Assembly: GCA_947482805.1 (NCBI GenBank)
Contig: CANKLK010000038.1
Span: 1 to 16,028 of the forward strand
Direction of reading: 5' to 3'
Length of the DNA: 16,028 nt
Source: Flavobacteriaceae bacterium
GTDB taxonomy: Bacteria; Bacteroidota; Bacteroidia; Flavobacteriales; Flavobacteriaceae
How positions within the stretch are numbered: the stretch's first letter is position 1; every line of letters starts with the position of its first letter. Below the pieces are notes generated by a model that did not search any database, had not been told where the DNA came from, and worked only from the letters and a program-made list of their open reading frames with translations. Shown one piece after another: positions 5,861 to 12,750 of the stretch. The translations under genes were made by a program, and so were the position numbers.

Positions 5861-8107
5861 ATGAAAATAAAAATTACCCTTCTTTTTACAGTGTTATTAT
5901 TCGTAGGAACTATTTACAGAGTTAACGGACAAGTCGATAATACTTTTACTGGTGAAAATTCAGGTGTAGTTAATACTGGTAATTACAACACTGGATATGG
6001 CGTGAATGCTCTAAGAAACAATACTAGTAATAGTAATAGTGCTTTTGGAGTTGGAACATTAAGTAATACTACTGGAGGATTTAACTGTGCTTTTGGCAAT
6101 CAGGCATTAGCTTTGAATGGGAATGGAAGATTAAATTGTGCCTTTGGAACAAGTTCTTTATCTAATAATAAATCTGGTTCAGCTAATATTGCTATAGGTC
6201 ATAGATCTCAAGAAGCTAATATTAGCGGAAACAATAATACTGCGATTGGTTATGCAACATTATTAACTAATTTAGGAAGTTCCAATACAGTTTTGGGTAG
6301 TTATAGTCCAAGAAGTTTACTAACAGGAGATTCTAATATTTTTATCGGAGCAGAGACTGCAATTAATTTATTGAATGGAAGCAACAATGTTTTTTTAGGG
6401 AATAGAATTGCGGTTTCGAGATTGCCATCAACACCAATTTTAGCTGGAAACGATACTAGTAATTCAATAATTATTGCGGATGGATTGGGGAATCAAAAAA
6501 TCTTTATTCAAAAAAATGGGAATACAGGAATTGGTTTGGGTAACAATGTCATTCCGGTTAACAGATTAGATATAAAAGGCGGTGTTGCTATTGGTAATAA
6601 TTTTACGCCAAACGGTGTTACTCCCGGAATTGTAGCTCCTACAAGTGGTTTAATAGTTGAAGGAAAGGTTGGTATAGGTACTTCTTCACCTAACAATAAA
6701 GTTGAAATAACTTCAGGAATAAATGGTAATTCCGGTCTTCGTTTTACAGATTTGACTAGTAATTATAATCCAGCCACATCCATAGCATCTAATAGATTTT
6801 TAACTGTTAATCAAAATGGAGATGTTGTTTTAAATAAAATTTCAAATCCAATCGAAACGAATGTTTTAACATCAAACGCTAATTTGATGACTAGTAATGT
6901 AAATAGTATTTCTTCTTCATCAACAATTATTAATTCAATTTCTAATTCTGTAAATAGTAACAATCAATTGATAACTACTGTTAATGGAGTTGCTAGTGCT
7001 CCAATAAATTTGCCAGGAACAGATGAGCAGTCATTATCATTAACAGGTAATACTTTATCTTTATCTAATGGAAATAGTGTTACGCTTCCAACATATAATT
7101 ATACTCCTCAAATACTTTCTCAATCAGAAAATACAATTACACTTTCAAATGGAGGAGGTTCATTTACATTGCCAACATTTAATGATACTGATTCACAATC
7201 ATTAGCGTTAAATGGTAATACTTTATCTATATCTAATGGAAATAGTGTGACACTTCCAACATTTAATTCTACACCTCAACTACTTACTCAATCAGAAAAT
7301 ACAATTACACTTTCAAATGGAGGAGGTTCATTTACATTACCAACATTTAATGATACTGATGCACAATCATTAGCGTTAAATGGTAATACTTTATCTATAT
7401 CTAATGGAAATAGTGTGACGCTTCCAACCTATGTTGATACGCCACAAACAATTTCACAAACAGGAAATACAGTAACGCTTTCAAATGGAGGTGGATCGTT
7501 TACTATGCCGAATACAAGTGTAACAGCTGGAACTAATGTTACAGTGAGTGGCAGCGGAACTTCTGCCTCGCCTTATGTTATATCAGCAGGAGATACAAGT
7601 CTTTATGCTAATAACGGAACTATAAATAGCGCAACCACAACAAATGGAAACAGAGTTGTTACTATGAACAACAGTAATATTTGGTTCCAATCAGCCGCTG
7701 CTGATACGAATAGCAAAATCTATATTGGTACATCAGCAACTTATCCAACTACTTCGGGAAATTATAAATTGTTTGTTGAAGGTGGAATTCTAACAGAAAA
7801 AGTGAAAGTAGCCTTGAGAAGTACAGCCAATTGGGCGGATTATGTTTTTGAAAAAAATTATGACTTAATGCCTTTGAAAAATGTAGAGGAATATATTGCA
7901 ATTCATAAGCATTTACCTGGAATTGATTCAGCAAGTGAATTGGCTAAAAACGGACTAGACTTAGCGGAAATGCAGGCTAAACATATGGCTAAAATTGAAG
8001 AGATGATGCTTTATATAATTGATCAAAATAAAACCATTGAAAAGAACATCAAGGATATTGAAGAGTTAAAAAAACAAGTAAAAGTATTAACCGCTAACGA
8101 AGATTGA
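5861..8107 (+). CDS. Trimeric-adhesin-like surface protein with YadA-type head repeats and coiled-coil C-terminus
   Basis: This predicted secreted fibrous protein has 748 residues. The ATG at 5861 is preferred because it gives a compact signal peptide (MKIKITLLFTVLLFVG..., cut near residue 23, VNG|QVDN); an in-frame ATG at 5846 would add five residues. Residues about 30-190 are degenerate 14-16-residue repeats of the type NTAIGYATL / NCAFGNQAL, as in the heads of trimeric autotransporters. Next come GIGT-type segments (about 220-285), then six 28-residue beta repeats (about 388-551) rich in LSNG and TLPTF. The C-terminal module (about 637-748) has the motif ANWADYVFEKNYDLMPL and HLPGIDSASEL and ends in a coiled coil (about 700-745). 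This module is widespread in Bacteroidetes proteins often labelled tail-fibre-like. No autotransporter barrel and no T9SS sorting signal are seen, so the export and anchoring route is unclear. It is coupled to the next gene by a 1-base gap. Confidence 0.85.
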   Translation: MKIKITLLFTVLLFVGTIYRVNGQVDNTFTGENSGVVNTGNYNTGYGVNALRNNTSNSNSAFGVGTLSNTTGGFNCAFGNQALALNGNGRLNCAFGTSSLSNNKSGSANIAIGHRSQEANISGNNNTAIGYATLLTNLGSSNTVLGSYSPRSLLTGDSNIFIGAETAINLLNGSNNVFLGNRIAVSRLPSTPILAGNDTSNSIIIADGLGNQKIFIQKNGNTGIGLGNNVIPVNRLDIKGGVAIGNNFTPNGVTPGIVAPTSGLIVEGKVGIGTSSPNNKVEITSGINGNSGLRFTDLTSNYNPATSIASNRFLTVNQNGDVVLNKISNPIETNVLTSNANLMTSNVNSISSSSTIINSISNSVNSNNQLITTVNGVASAPINLPGTDEQSLSLTGNTLSLSNGNSVTLPTYNYTPQILSQSENTITLSNGGGSFTLPTFNDTDSQSLALNGNTLSISNGNSVTLPTFNSTPQLLTQSENTITLSNGGGSFTLPTFNDTDAQSLALNGNTLSISNGNSVTLPTYVDTPQTISQTGNTVTLSNGGGSFTMPNTSVTAGTNVTVSGSGTSASPYVISAGDTSLYANNGTINSATTTNGNRVVTMNNSNIWFQSAAADTNSKIYIGTSATYPTTSGNYKLFVEGGILTEKVKVALRSTANWADYVFEKNYDLMPLKNVEEYIAIHKHLPGIDSASELAKNGLDLAEMQAKHMAKIEEMMLYIIDQNKTIEKNIKDIEELKKQVKVLTANED
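7022..7510 (+). repeat. Three 168-bp in-frame tandem repeats in the adhesin-like gene
   Basis: The units start at 7022, 7190 and 7358 with an exact 168-base period (56 codons), and the third decays after about 7510. Each unit consists of two diverged 28-codon halves, one with SNGNSVTLPT and one with SNGGGSFTLPT. The second unit and the first half of the third are almost identical at the DNA level, which points to recent duplication, while the first unit is more diverged. Confidence 0.92.
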
Positions 8108-8108
8108 T

Positions 8109-10082
8109 ATGTATAAGATACTAAAAACAGTTATAGTTTGTGCTATTTGTTTTAATTCTTATAACATTTCAGCACAGCTCAATGAGTACTTGAATTCTGA
8201 AGAAAAAAGAATTTCATCTGCTAACCAAATCGAATTAGAAATTCAGAAATTCATTGACAATAATTACAATAATTATGTGTTGTCAAAAGAAATTACAGAC
8301 GATCTAATCACCCATCTTAGGAGTGAAGAAGAGTTTACGGATGCTGAACTGCAAAACGCAATTAAAAAAACAAAAGTTTACGAATTAAGAAAACTTTTCT
8401 TTTCCGAAAATCCGGATAAAAAAGACAGTTATTTCGCAAGACCTATGCCTCTTTCTGTGCAACAATCATGTGTTAATGGTGATTTTGAAAACGGAACTGC
8501 AGGTTATACCTTCTGGTCAGATGCACACCCGCAACCAGCTTCGGGAACTGCATTTTTTTTATCGTGCGCCACTCCAACAGCCCCCACCGTTTTAAATGCT
8601 GTGACGCCGGCTAATAATAATTTAAACGCGGCAGTAACATTGATTGACAATACAAGTCCGGGTTATACTCAATATGATCCAACATTAGCAGGTTTAGGGG
8701 TAAACATTCCTACCTTATTTCCAAGCGGTGGAAACAAATGTATAAAGTTAAACAATGAACAAGGTTTTGGTTCGTCAGACATCACAACGGTTTCTCGTTA
8801 TTTTCCAAATATAAATCAAGAAACGATTGATTTTAATTTTTCGTTGATAATGGACAACAAGCCAGCTCATGGACAACCAATTCAACCTTTTTTTAGAGTT
8901 AGGGTATTAGACCAATTTAATAATGTTGTAGATGAAATATGTATTATTGCTAATCCTGATAATTGCTTATTTAATGTAATATATGTTAGTAACAACAGAA
9001 GAGTACTTTATACCGATTGGATTTGTGCTAGATTGAATGTTGGTGAAATTCTAAACCAACCCGGAACAATTGAATTTACGGTTAGTGACTGTCAGCCTTC
9101 GGCACATTTTGGAACAGTTTATATTGATAATATCTGCGGTTCTGTTTGCGCTGCTCCAAGATTAGGTGCGCTGAATACAAATGCAACTAATATCAATTGT
9201 CCGGATACTATTGGCAATACACCTATTCAGGTTTGTGGAACTTATCAGGCGCCATTGAATGCTACTTTAAGTTCAATGTCATTAGATATTACTCAAAATG
9301 GAACAGTTATCGGATCAGTTAACGCACCAACACAACTTACGGCTTATACATTTTGTTTTACTGTTTTGCCGAGTATGTTTGGAGCAAGTCCAACTGGGAA
9401 TTTCGAATTTCAGATTGATGCCAATTTCAATGTAAATTGCCCCGCGGGAACATTTATTTACACTATATCTGATAACTCTGCCAATATTGGTCCCGATGTG
9501 ACTTTTGTAGATTGTTGTTTGCCCATCTTAACATTAGCATCTCCCGCAGATGATGTTAATAATTTGGCTCCTTCAATAGTAAAGAAAAAGGAAAGATCAG
9601 ATTGGATTAAGGCAGCAAATATTGTTTCTGTTGGAGATAATGCTTTATCAAATGGAGTAGTGTATCATGCCGCTAATTATGTTGAATTAAATCCGGGTTT
9701 TGAAGCCGTTTTAGGGGCGCAATTTTCGGCATATCCCGAAGGTTGTTCTGCAAATTATACTTATAAAACGCAAGCGCCAACTACTATTCCGAGAAATAGT
9801 GACACTTCAAATGGTGATGAAACAATCAACTTGATAAAAGTGTTAAAAGATTTTGCCATAGTGCCAAATCCGTCAAGCAGCACTATAGAGGTTATAATGA
9901 ACGACGCTAAATTTAATAGAGTAACCATTTCAACTATTGATGGTAAAATAGTAAATGAGCGAAATATTGAAAAAACAGATAAAACCTTAATAGATGTGAG
10001 CACTTATGCTAATGGTATATACATAATAAACGTAACTTCAGAAAACGGCCAAGTATTTACTAAAAAGCTAATTAAGAACTAA
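8109..10082 (+). CDS. T9SS-secreted surface protein with 3-coathanger-like stack and type A sorting domain
   Basis: The protein has 657 residues and no recognisable enzyme motif. A Sec signal peptide (about 1-22, ending NISA|QLN) is followed by a charged helical N-terminal segment (about 25-105). A large beta-rich region with scattered cysteines follows (about 115-490). A segment with NALSNGVVYHAANYVELNPGFEAVLGAQFSA (split: NALSNGVVYHAANYVEL, then NPGFEAVLGAQFSA; about 500-545) resembles the 3-coathanger stack domain common in Bacteroidetes surface proteins. The last about 78 residues form a T9SS type A C-terminal sorting domain: IVPNPSSSTIEV, VTISTIDGKIV, and the closing GIYIINV...FTKKLIKN. 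It is therefore expected to cross the outer membrane through T9SS and be attached or released there. Its ATG lies one base after the stop of the preceding adhesin-like gene, so the two are surely co-expressed and may act together. Confidence 0.87.
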   Translation: MYKILKTVIVCAICFNSYNISAQLNEYLNSEEKRISSANQIELEIQKFIDNNYNNYVLSKEITDDLITHLRSEEEFTDAELQNAIKKTKVYELRKLFFSENPDKKDSYFARPMPLSVQQSCVNGDFENGTAGYTFWSDAHPQPASGTAFFLSCATPTAPTVLNAVTPANNNLNAAVTLIDNTSPGYTQYDPTLAGLGVNIPTLFPSGGNKCIKLNNEQGFGSSDITTVSRYFPNINQETIDFNFSLIMDNKPAHGQPIQPFFRVRVLDQFNNVVDEICIIANPDNCLFNVIYVSNNRRVLYTDWICARLNVGEILNQPGTIEFTVSDCQPSAHFGTVYIDNICGSVCAAPRLGALNTNATNINCPDTIGNTPIQVCGTYQAPLNATLSSMSLDITQNGTVIGSVNAPTQLTAYTFCFTVLPSMFGASPTGNFEFQIDANFNVNCPAGTFIYTISDNSANIGPDVTFVDCCLPILTLASPADDVNNLAPSIVKKKERSDWIKAANIVSVGDNALSNGVVYHAANYVELNPGFEAVLGAQFSAYPEGCSANYTYKTQAPTTIPRNSDTSNGDETINLIKVLKDFAIVPNPSSSTIEVIMNDAKFNRVTISTIDGKIVNERNIEKTDKTLIDVSTYANGIYIINVTSENGQVFTKKLIKN

Positions 10083-10227
10083 TTGTGATTTTATAGTAAG
10101 ACTGTTTTATTATCTACAAAAGTAAAGTTTGCTTTTTTAACAAATTATGCATCTATATAATTGAAAAATCGCACTTAGTTATTCAAATTAATGACTAATA
10201 TTGCACAATTATTAAAAAATTATAAAT

Positions 10228-11229
10228 ATGCCTTTTTTAGAAAAAAAGTTTTCTTGGCTTTCTGTGTTAATTTTTTCAGCAGTTGCAGTACTAGTTTTCT
10301 TTTCGATTACTAGTTGGATCAATTGTGATGATACCACTTCAGAAACAGCAAATAGTGAATATCACTGTAAATATGATATAAAACGTTTGAATGGTTTAAA
10401 ATATATAAAACCAATAATGTTTGTTGATGACGAATGCGAGTCAGAAAACATGCAGGATATTAAACAGCAAATTGTTGAAATTGTTAATAGATATAAAAAT
10501 TTTGAAGGAGTTTCTTCAGCTTCAATTTATCTCAGACAGTTTTCAACCAATGACTGGATGTGTGTTAATGAAACTGATAAATTTGAGCCAGGTTCTCTTT
10601 TTAAAGTACCAGTGTTGATTTGTATTTTAAAAATGTGTGAAAAAGATCCGAGCTTTATCAATAAGCGCATTTCTTATGATAAGTCTATAAATGATGGTAA
10701 AAATGTAGCATATAAATCAAAGTCTATTCAATTAGGACAAAGTTATACAGTAAAAGAATTGTTGACTTACATGATAAAATATTCAGACAATAAAGCAACA
10801 ATATTGTTAGAGTCCAATATGAAAACAGAAGTTATACAAAAACTTTTTACCGATATGGGTTTAGAAGTACCTAATATTTACGCAACCCAATATTTTTTTA
10901 CAACTTCTCAATATTCATTATTTTTTAGAGCTATTTATAATGCATGTTATTTATCTATTGATGATTCGGAATTTGCTGCAAAGCTTTTGAGCGAATGCAA
11001 TTTTAAAGAAGGTATAGTGAGTGGATTACCAAAAGGAACTCCAATAATTCACAAATTCGGAGAATCGGGTAGTCAAGTCGAAATGCAGTTACATGAATCA
11101 GCCATTATTTATGCCTACAACAAACCTTTTTTATTAACTGTGATGACCAAAGGCAAGGATAATAAAACATTATCAAAACTTATTAAAGAAGTAACAAATA
11201 AGGTATATACCGAAATGGCGAATAAATAA
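10228..11229 (+). CDS. Membrane-anchored serine beta-lactamase-like hydrolase
   Basis: This 333-residue protein belongs to the class A beta-lactamase-like (beta-lactamase2) serine hydrolase fold. An N-terminal hydrophobic segment (about 9-30) should anchor it in the inner membrane with the domain in the periplasm. The active-site motifs are SLFK (S123-K126, SxxK) in EPGSLFKVP and SDN (186-188) in KYSDNKA. The third motif is KFG (276-278), in the place of the usual KTG. I find no omega-loop ExxLN motif with the deacylating glutamate. It is therefore more likely a penicillin-binding or peptidase-like relative than a resistance enzyme, though this is inference. It stands alone between the T9SS operon and the guanidino enzymes. 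A weak TAATATTG (10196-10203) upstream may be its -7 element. Confidence 0.82.
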   Translation: MPFLEKKFSWLSVLIFSAVAVLVFFSITSWINCDDTTSETANSEYHCKYDIKRLNGLKYIKPIMFVDDECESENMQDIKQQIVEIVNRYKNFEGVSSASIYLRQFSTNDWMCVNETDKFEPGSLFKVPVLICILKMCEKDPSFINKRISYDKSINDGKNVAYKSKSIQLGQSYTVKELLTYMIKYSDNKATILLESNMKTEVIQKLFTDMGLEVPNIYATQYFFTTSQYSLFFRAIYNACYLSIDDSEFAAKLLSECNFKEGIVSGLPKGTPIIHKFGESGSQVEMQLHESAIIYAYNKPFLLTVMTKGKDNKTLSKLIKEVTNKVYTEMANK

Positions 11230-11317
11230 AACTAATTTAAGTTTGATAGGTTTTTAACACAATTTAAAATCAATTTTTAATATGCGCATCAGGTTAAAGC
11301 ATGTTTAAATACTTATA

Positions 11318-11349
11318 AACAAAGCTTCTCATAATTGGGAAGCTTTGTT
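11318..11349 (+). terminator. Strong hairpin, probable terminator of the beta-lactamase-like gene
   Basis: A perfect 11-base stem pairs 11318-11328 with 11339-11349 (AACAAAGCTTC / GAAGCTTTGTT). It can extend by one wobble and one C-G pair, leaving the 6-base loop ATAATT. It is 90 bases past the stop codon, and the T-rich 3' side continues into TATATTTG, the candidate -7 box of the next gene. Confidence 0.6.
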
Positions 11350-11356
11350 ATATTTG
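11349..11356 (+). promoter_or_regulatory. Candidate -7 element of the DDAH-like gene
   Basis: TATATTTG matches TAnnTTTG exactly and ends 21 bases before the ATG at 11378. The region where the -33 box should lie is occupied by the hairpin at 11318-11349. Confidence 0.42.
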
Positions 11357-11377
11357 TCCATTGCCAAAAGTTATTTT

Positions 11378-12292
11378 ATGCTTCAATTAAATGTAAAAAA
11401 CGAAACATCACGACTACGAGCAGTTGTGTTAGGTTCGGCCCTTAATAATGGAAAAACGCCAACTATTGAAGAAGCTTACGATCCCAAATCTTTAGAACAT
11501 ATTTTAGCAGGAACTTATCCAGTTGAAGCCGAAATGGTTAAAGAAATGCAAGCTTTTAATCAAGTTTTTCAAAAGTATAATGTGAAAGTTTTTCGTCCGC
11601 AAATGATTGAAAACTACAATCAGATTTTTACACGTGATATCGGTTTTGTAATAGATGATATTTTTATTAAAGCTAATATTCTTCCTGATAGAGAACGCGA
11701 ATTAGATGCTATACAATATATCATCGACCAAATAGATCCTGCAAAAGTGGTTCGCCCGACCGAAGAAGTTCATATAGAAGGTGGCGATGTTATGCTTTGG
11801 AATGATTATATTTTCATCGGAACTTATAAAGGTTCGGATTATAAAGATTACATCACTGCACGGACAAATATGCAAGGTGTAAACTATATAAAAGCCTTAT
11901 TCCCAAATAAGATTGTCAAAGAATTTGACTTGGTAAAATCAAAATTAGAAGCTCGTGACAATGCCTTACATCTCGACTGTTGCTTTCAACCTGTTGGAAA
12001 AACCAAAGGAATAATTTATAAAAGTGGTTTTCGTGAAGAAGCAGATTATGTTTTTTTAGTTAAACTATTTGGAAAAGAAAATCTTTTTCACATCACCCGT
12101 GACGAAATGTATCATATGAATTCCAACGTGTTTTCTATCGATGAAAACGTAGTGGTTTCAGAAAAAAACTTTACAAGATTAAACAATTGGCTTCGTGAAA
12201 ACGGTTTTGTTGTTGAAGAAATACCCTATGCCGAAATCGCAAAGCAAGAAGGACTTTTGCGCTGCTCAACTTTACCCTTAATTAGAGATTAG
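11378..12292 (+). CDS. DDAH/arginine deiminase-like guanidino-group hydrolase
   Basis: This is a guanidino-modifying-enzyme superfamily member (304 residues), expected to hydrolyse arginine or an arginine derivative through a covalent Cys adduct. Visible motifs are FTRD (84-87), EGGD (134-137), the catalytic His in NALHLDCCFQP (H198) and the nucleophile in LLRCSTLPL (C296), so the Asp/Glu-His-Cys site is complete. Family members in Bacteroidetes are annotated as dimethylarginine dimethylaminohydrolase or arginine deiminase-related; sequence alone does not settle the substrate. The start is set at the ATG 11378; an earlier in-frame TTG (11345) lies inside the hairpin and promoter region and is unlikely. 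The stop codon overlaps the first base of a heptad repeat array. CtlX, another member of the superfamily, follows after the inserted four-helix-bundle gene. Confidence 0.88.
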   Translation: MLQLNVKNETSRLRAVVLGSALNNGKTPTIEEAYDPKSLEHILAGTYPVEAEMVKEMQAFNQVFQKYNVKVFRPQMIENYNQIFTRDIGFVIDDIFIKANILPDRERELDAIQYIIDQIDPAKVVRPTEEVHIEGGDVMLWNDYIFIGTYKGSDYKDYITARTNMQGVNYIKALFPNKIVKEFDLVKSKLEARDNALHLDCCFQPVGKTKGIIYKSGFREEADYVFLVKLFGKENLFHITRDEMYHMNSNVFSIDENVVVSEKNFTRLNNWLRENGFVVEEIPYAEIAKQEGLLRCSTLPLIRD

Positions 12293-12333
12293 TTGTAAGT
12301 TGTGTGTTCTAGGTTTTAACTTAAAAGTTAATT
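12292..12333 (+). repeat. Heptanucleotide repeat array, left end of the element
   Basis: Six units in exact 7-base register begin in the stop codon of the upstream gene and end one base before the four-helix-bundle ATG. Units 1-3 are GTTGTAA, GTTGTGT and GTTCTAG; units 4-6 are progressively diverged (GTTTTAA and similar). The consensus is GTTSTAW. Confidence 0.78.
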
Positions 12334-12334
12334 T

Positions 12335-12703
12335 ATGAGTAGTTATAGAGATTTGGATGTTTATAATATTAGTTTAGAACTTTTTTATATTGTTCATCCG
12401 GTATCATTAAAATTACCTAAATATGAATTATATGAACTTGGAAGTCAATTGAGAAGGTCTTCGGATAGTGTTGTGACTAATATTGTTGAAGGATATGGAA
12501 GGAATAGATATAAAGCCGAGTTTATAAGATTTTTAACTTTTTCATGGTCTAGTTGTTTAGAAACAGTTAATCATCTGGAAAAAATAAATCATTTATATTG
12601 CGGGACAATTGAAGACTCAGAAGAATTAATAAGAAAATACAATGAACTAAGTGCCAAGATTTTCAATTTTATAAAATATGTAGAACAAAATTGGAAAACT
12701 TAA
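12335..12703 (+). CDS. Four-helix-bundle protein (S23 / 23S rRNA IVS-like family)
   Basis: This 122-residue protein belongs to the four-helix-bundle family first named for ORFs in intervening sequences of 23S rRNA (S23-like) and structurally related to the Avd accessory protein of diversity-generating retroelements. Hallmarks are the N-terminal YRDLDVYNISLELFY, ELGSQLRRSSDSVVTNIVEGYGR (split: ELGSQLRRSSDSVV then TNIVEGYGR; about 45-67) and the conserved EFIRFLTFSWSSCLETVNHL (about 73-92). It is mostly helical, with basic surfaces suited to nucleic-acid binding. The molecular role of stand-alone copies is unknown. Here it is not inside rRNA and no reverse transcriptase is present in the window. 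It sits between inverted heptad arrays and interrupts the DDAH-like/ctlX pair, and its ATG follows the left array directly. Confidence 0.92.
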   Translation: MSSYRDLDVYNISLELFYIVHPVSLKLPKYELYELGSQLRRSSDSVVTNIVEGYGRNRYKAEFIRFLTFSWSSCLETVNHLEKINHLYCGTIEDSEELIRKYNELSAKIFNFIKYVEQNWKT

Positions 12704-12706
12704 TAA

Positions 12707-12741
12707 GACAAACCTACAACATAGAACATAGAACTTACAAC
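12707..12741 (-). repeat. Heptanucleotide repeat array, right end of the element
   Basis: Read on the minus strand from 12741 there are five units of 7 bases: GTTGTAA, GTTCTAT (twice), GTTGTAG and GTTTGTC. They share the consensus GTTSTAW with the left array and face it in inverted orientation. The array lies between the four-helix-bundle stop (12703) and the ctlX ATG (12751). Confidence 0.78.
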
Positions 12742-12750
12742 AAAAGTAAC

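Larger units (their letters stand above)
12292..12741 (+). mobile_element. Putative heptad-repeat-bounded element carrying a four-helix-bundle gene
   Basis: About 450 bases hold one small gene between inverted arrays of 7-base repeats. Taking the reverse complement of the right end, its outer 20 bases match the left end (12292-12311) at all but two positions: GTTGTAAGTT, then S-T-R-T, then GTTCTA. The element separates two enzymes of one superfamily that would otherwise be adjacent. No target duplication is visible and no transposase is encoded, so mobility is inferred from the repeat structure only. Confidence 0.45.

Noticed and set aside
5861..8107. Phage tail fibre gene
   Set aside because: The C-terminal module is often labelled that way, but no phage genes are nearby, the protein has a signal peptide and its partner is a T9SS cargo.
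10083..10145. Terminator after the T9SS cargo gene
   Set aside because: The only candidate, around 10120-10138, has a weak interrupted AAAG/CTTT stem; not strong enough to list.
11345..11377. TTG start for the DDAH-like gene
   Set aside because: It would begin inside the hairpin and include the -7 element; the ATG at 11378 starts directly at the conserved N-terminus.
12335..12703. Avd gene of a diversity-generating retroelement
   Set aside because: The fold family is related, but there is no reverse transcriptase, template repeat or variable repeat in the window.
12292..12741. Heptad arrays as a CRISPR array
   Set aside because: The units are 7 bases, contiguous and degenerate, with no spacers and no cas genes.
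12691..12750. TTG start for ctlX, overlapping the four-helix gene
   Set aside because: The extra 20 residues would be encoded by the heptad repeats; the ATG at 12751 begins the conserved protein.
12285..12750. Target-site duplication flanking the putative element
   Set aside because: The bases outside the two arrays (ending ATTA on the left, starting AAAA on the right) do not repeat convincingly, so none is claimed.
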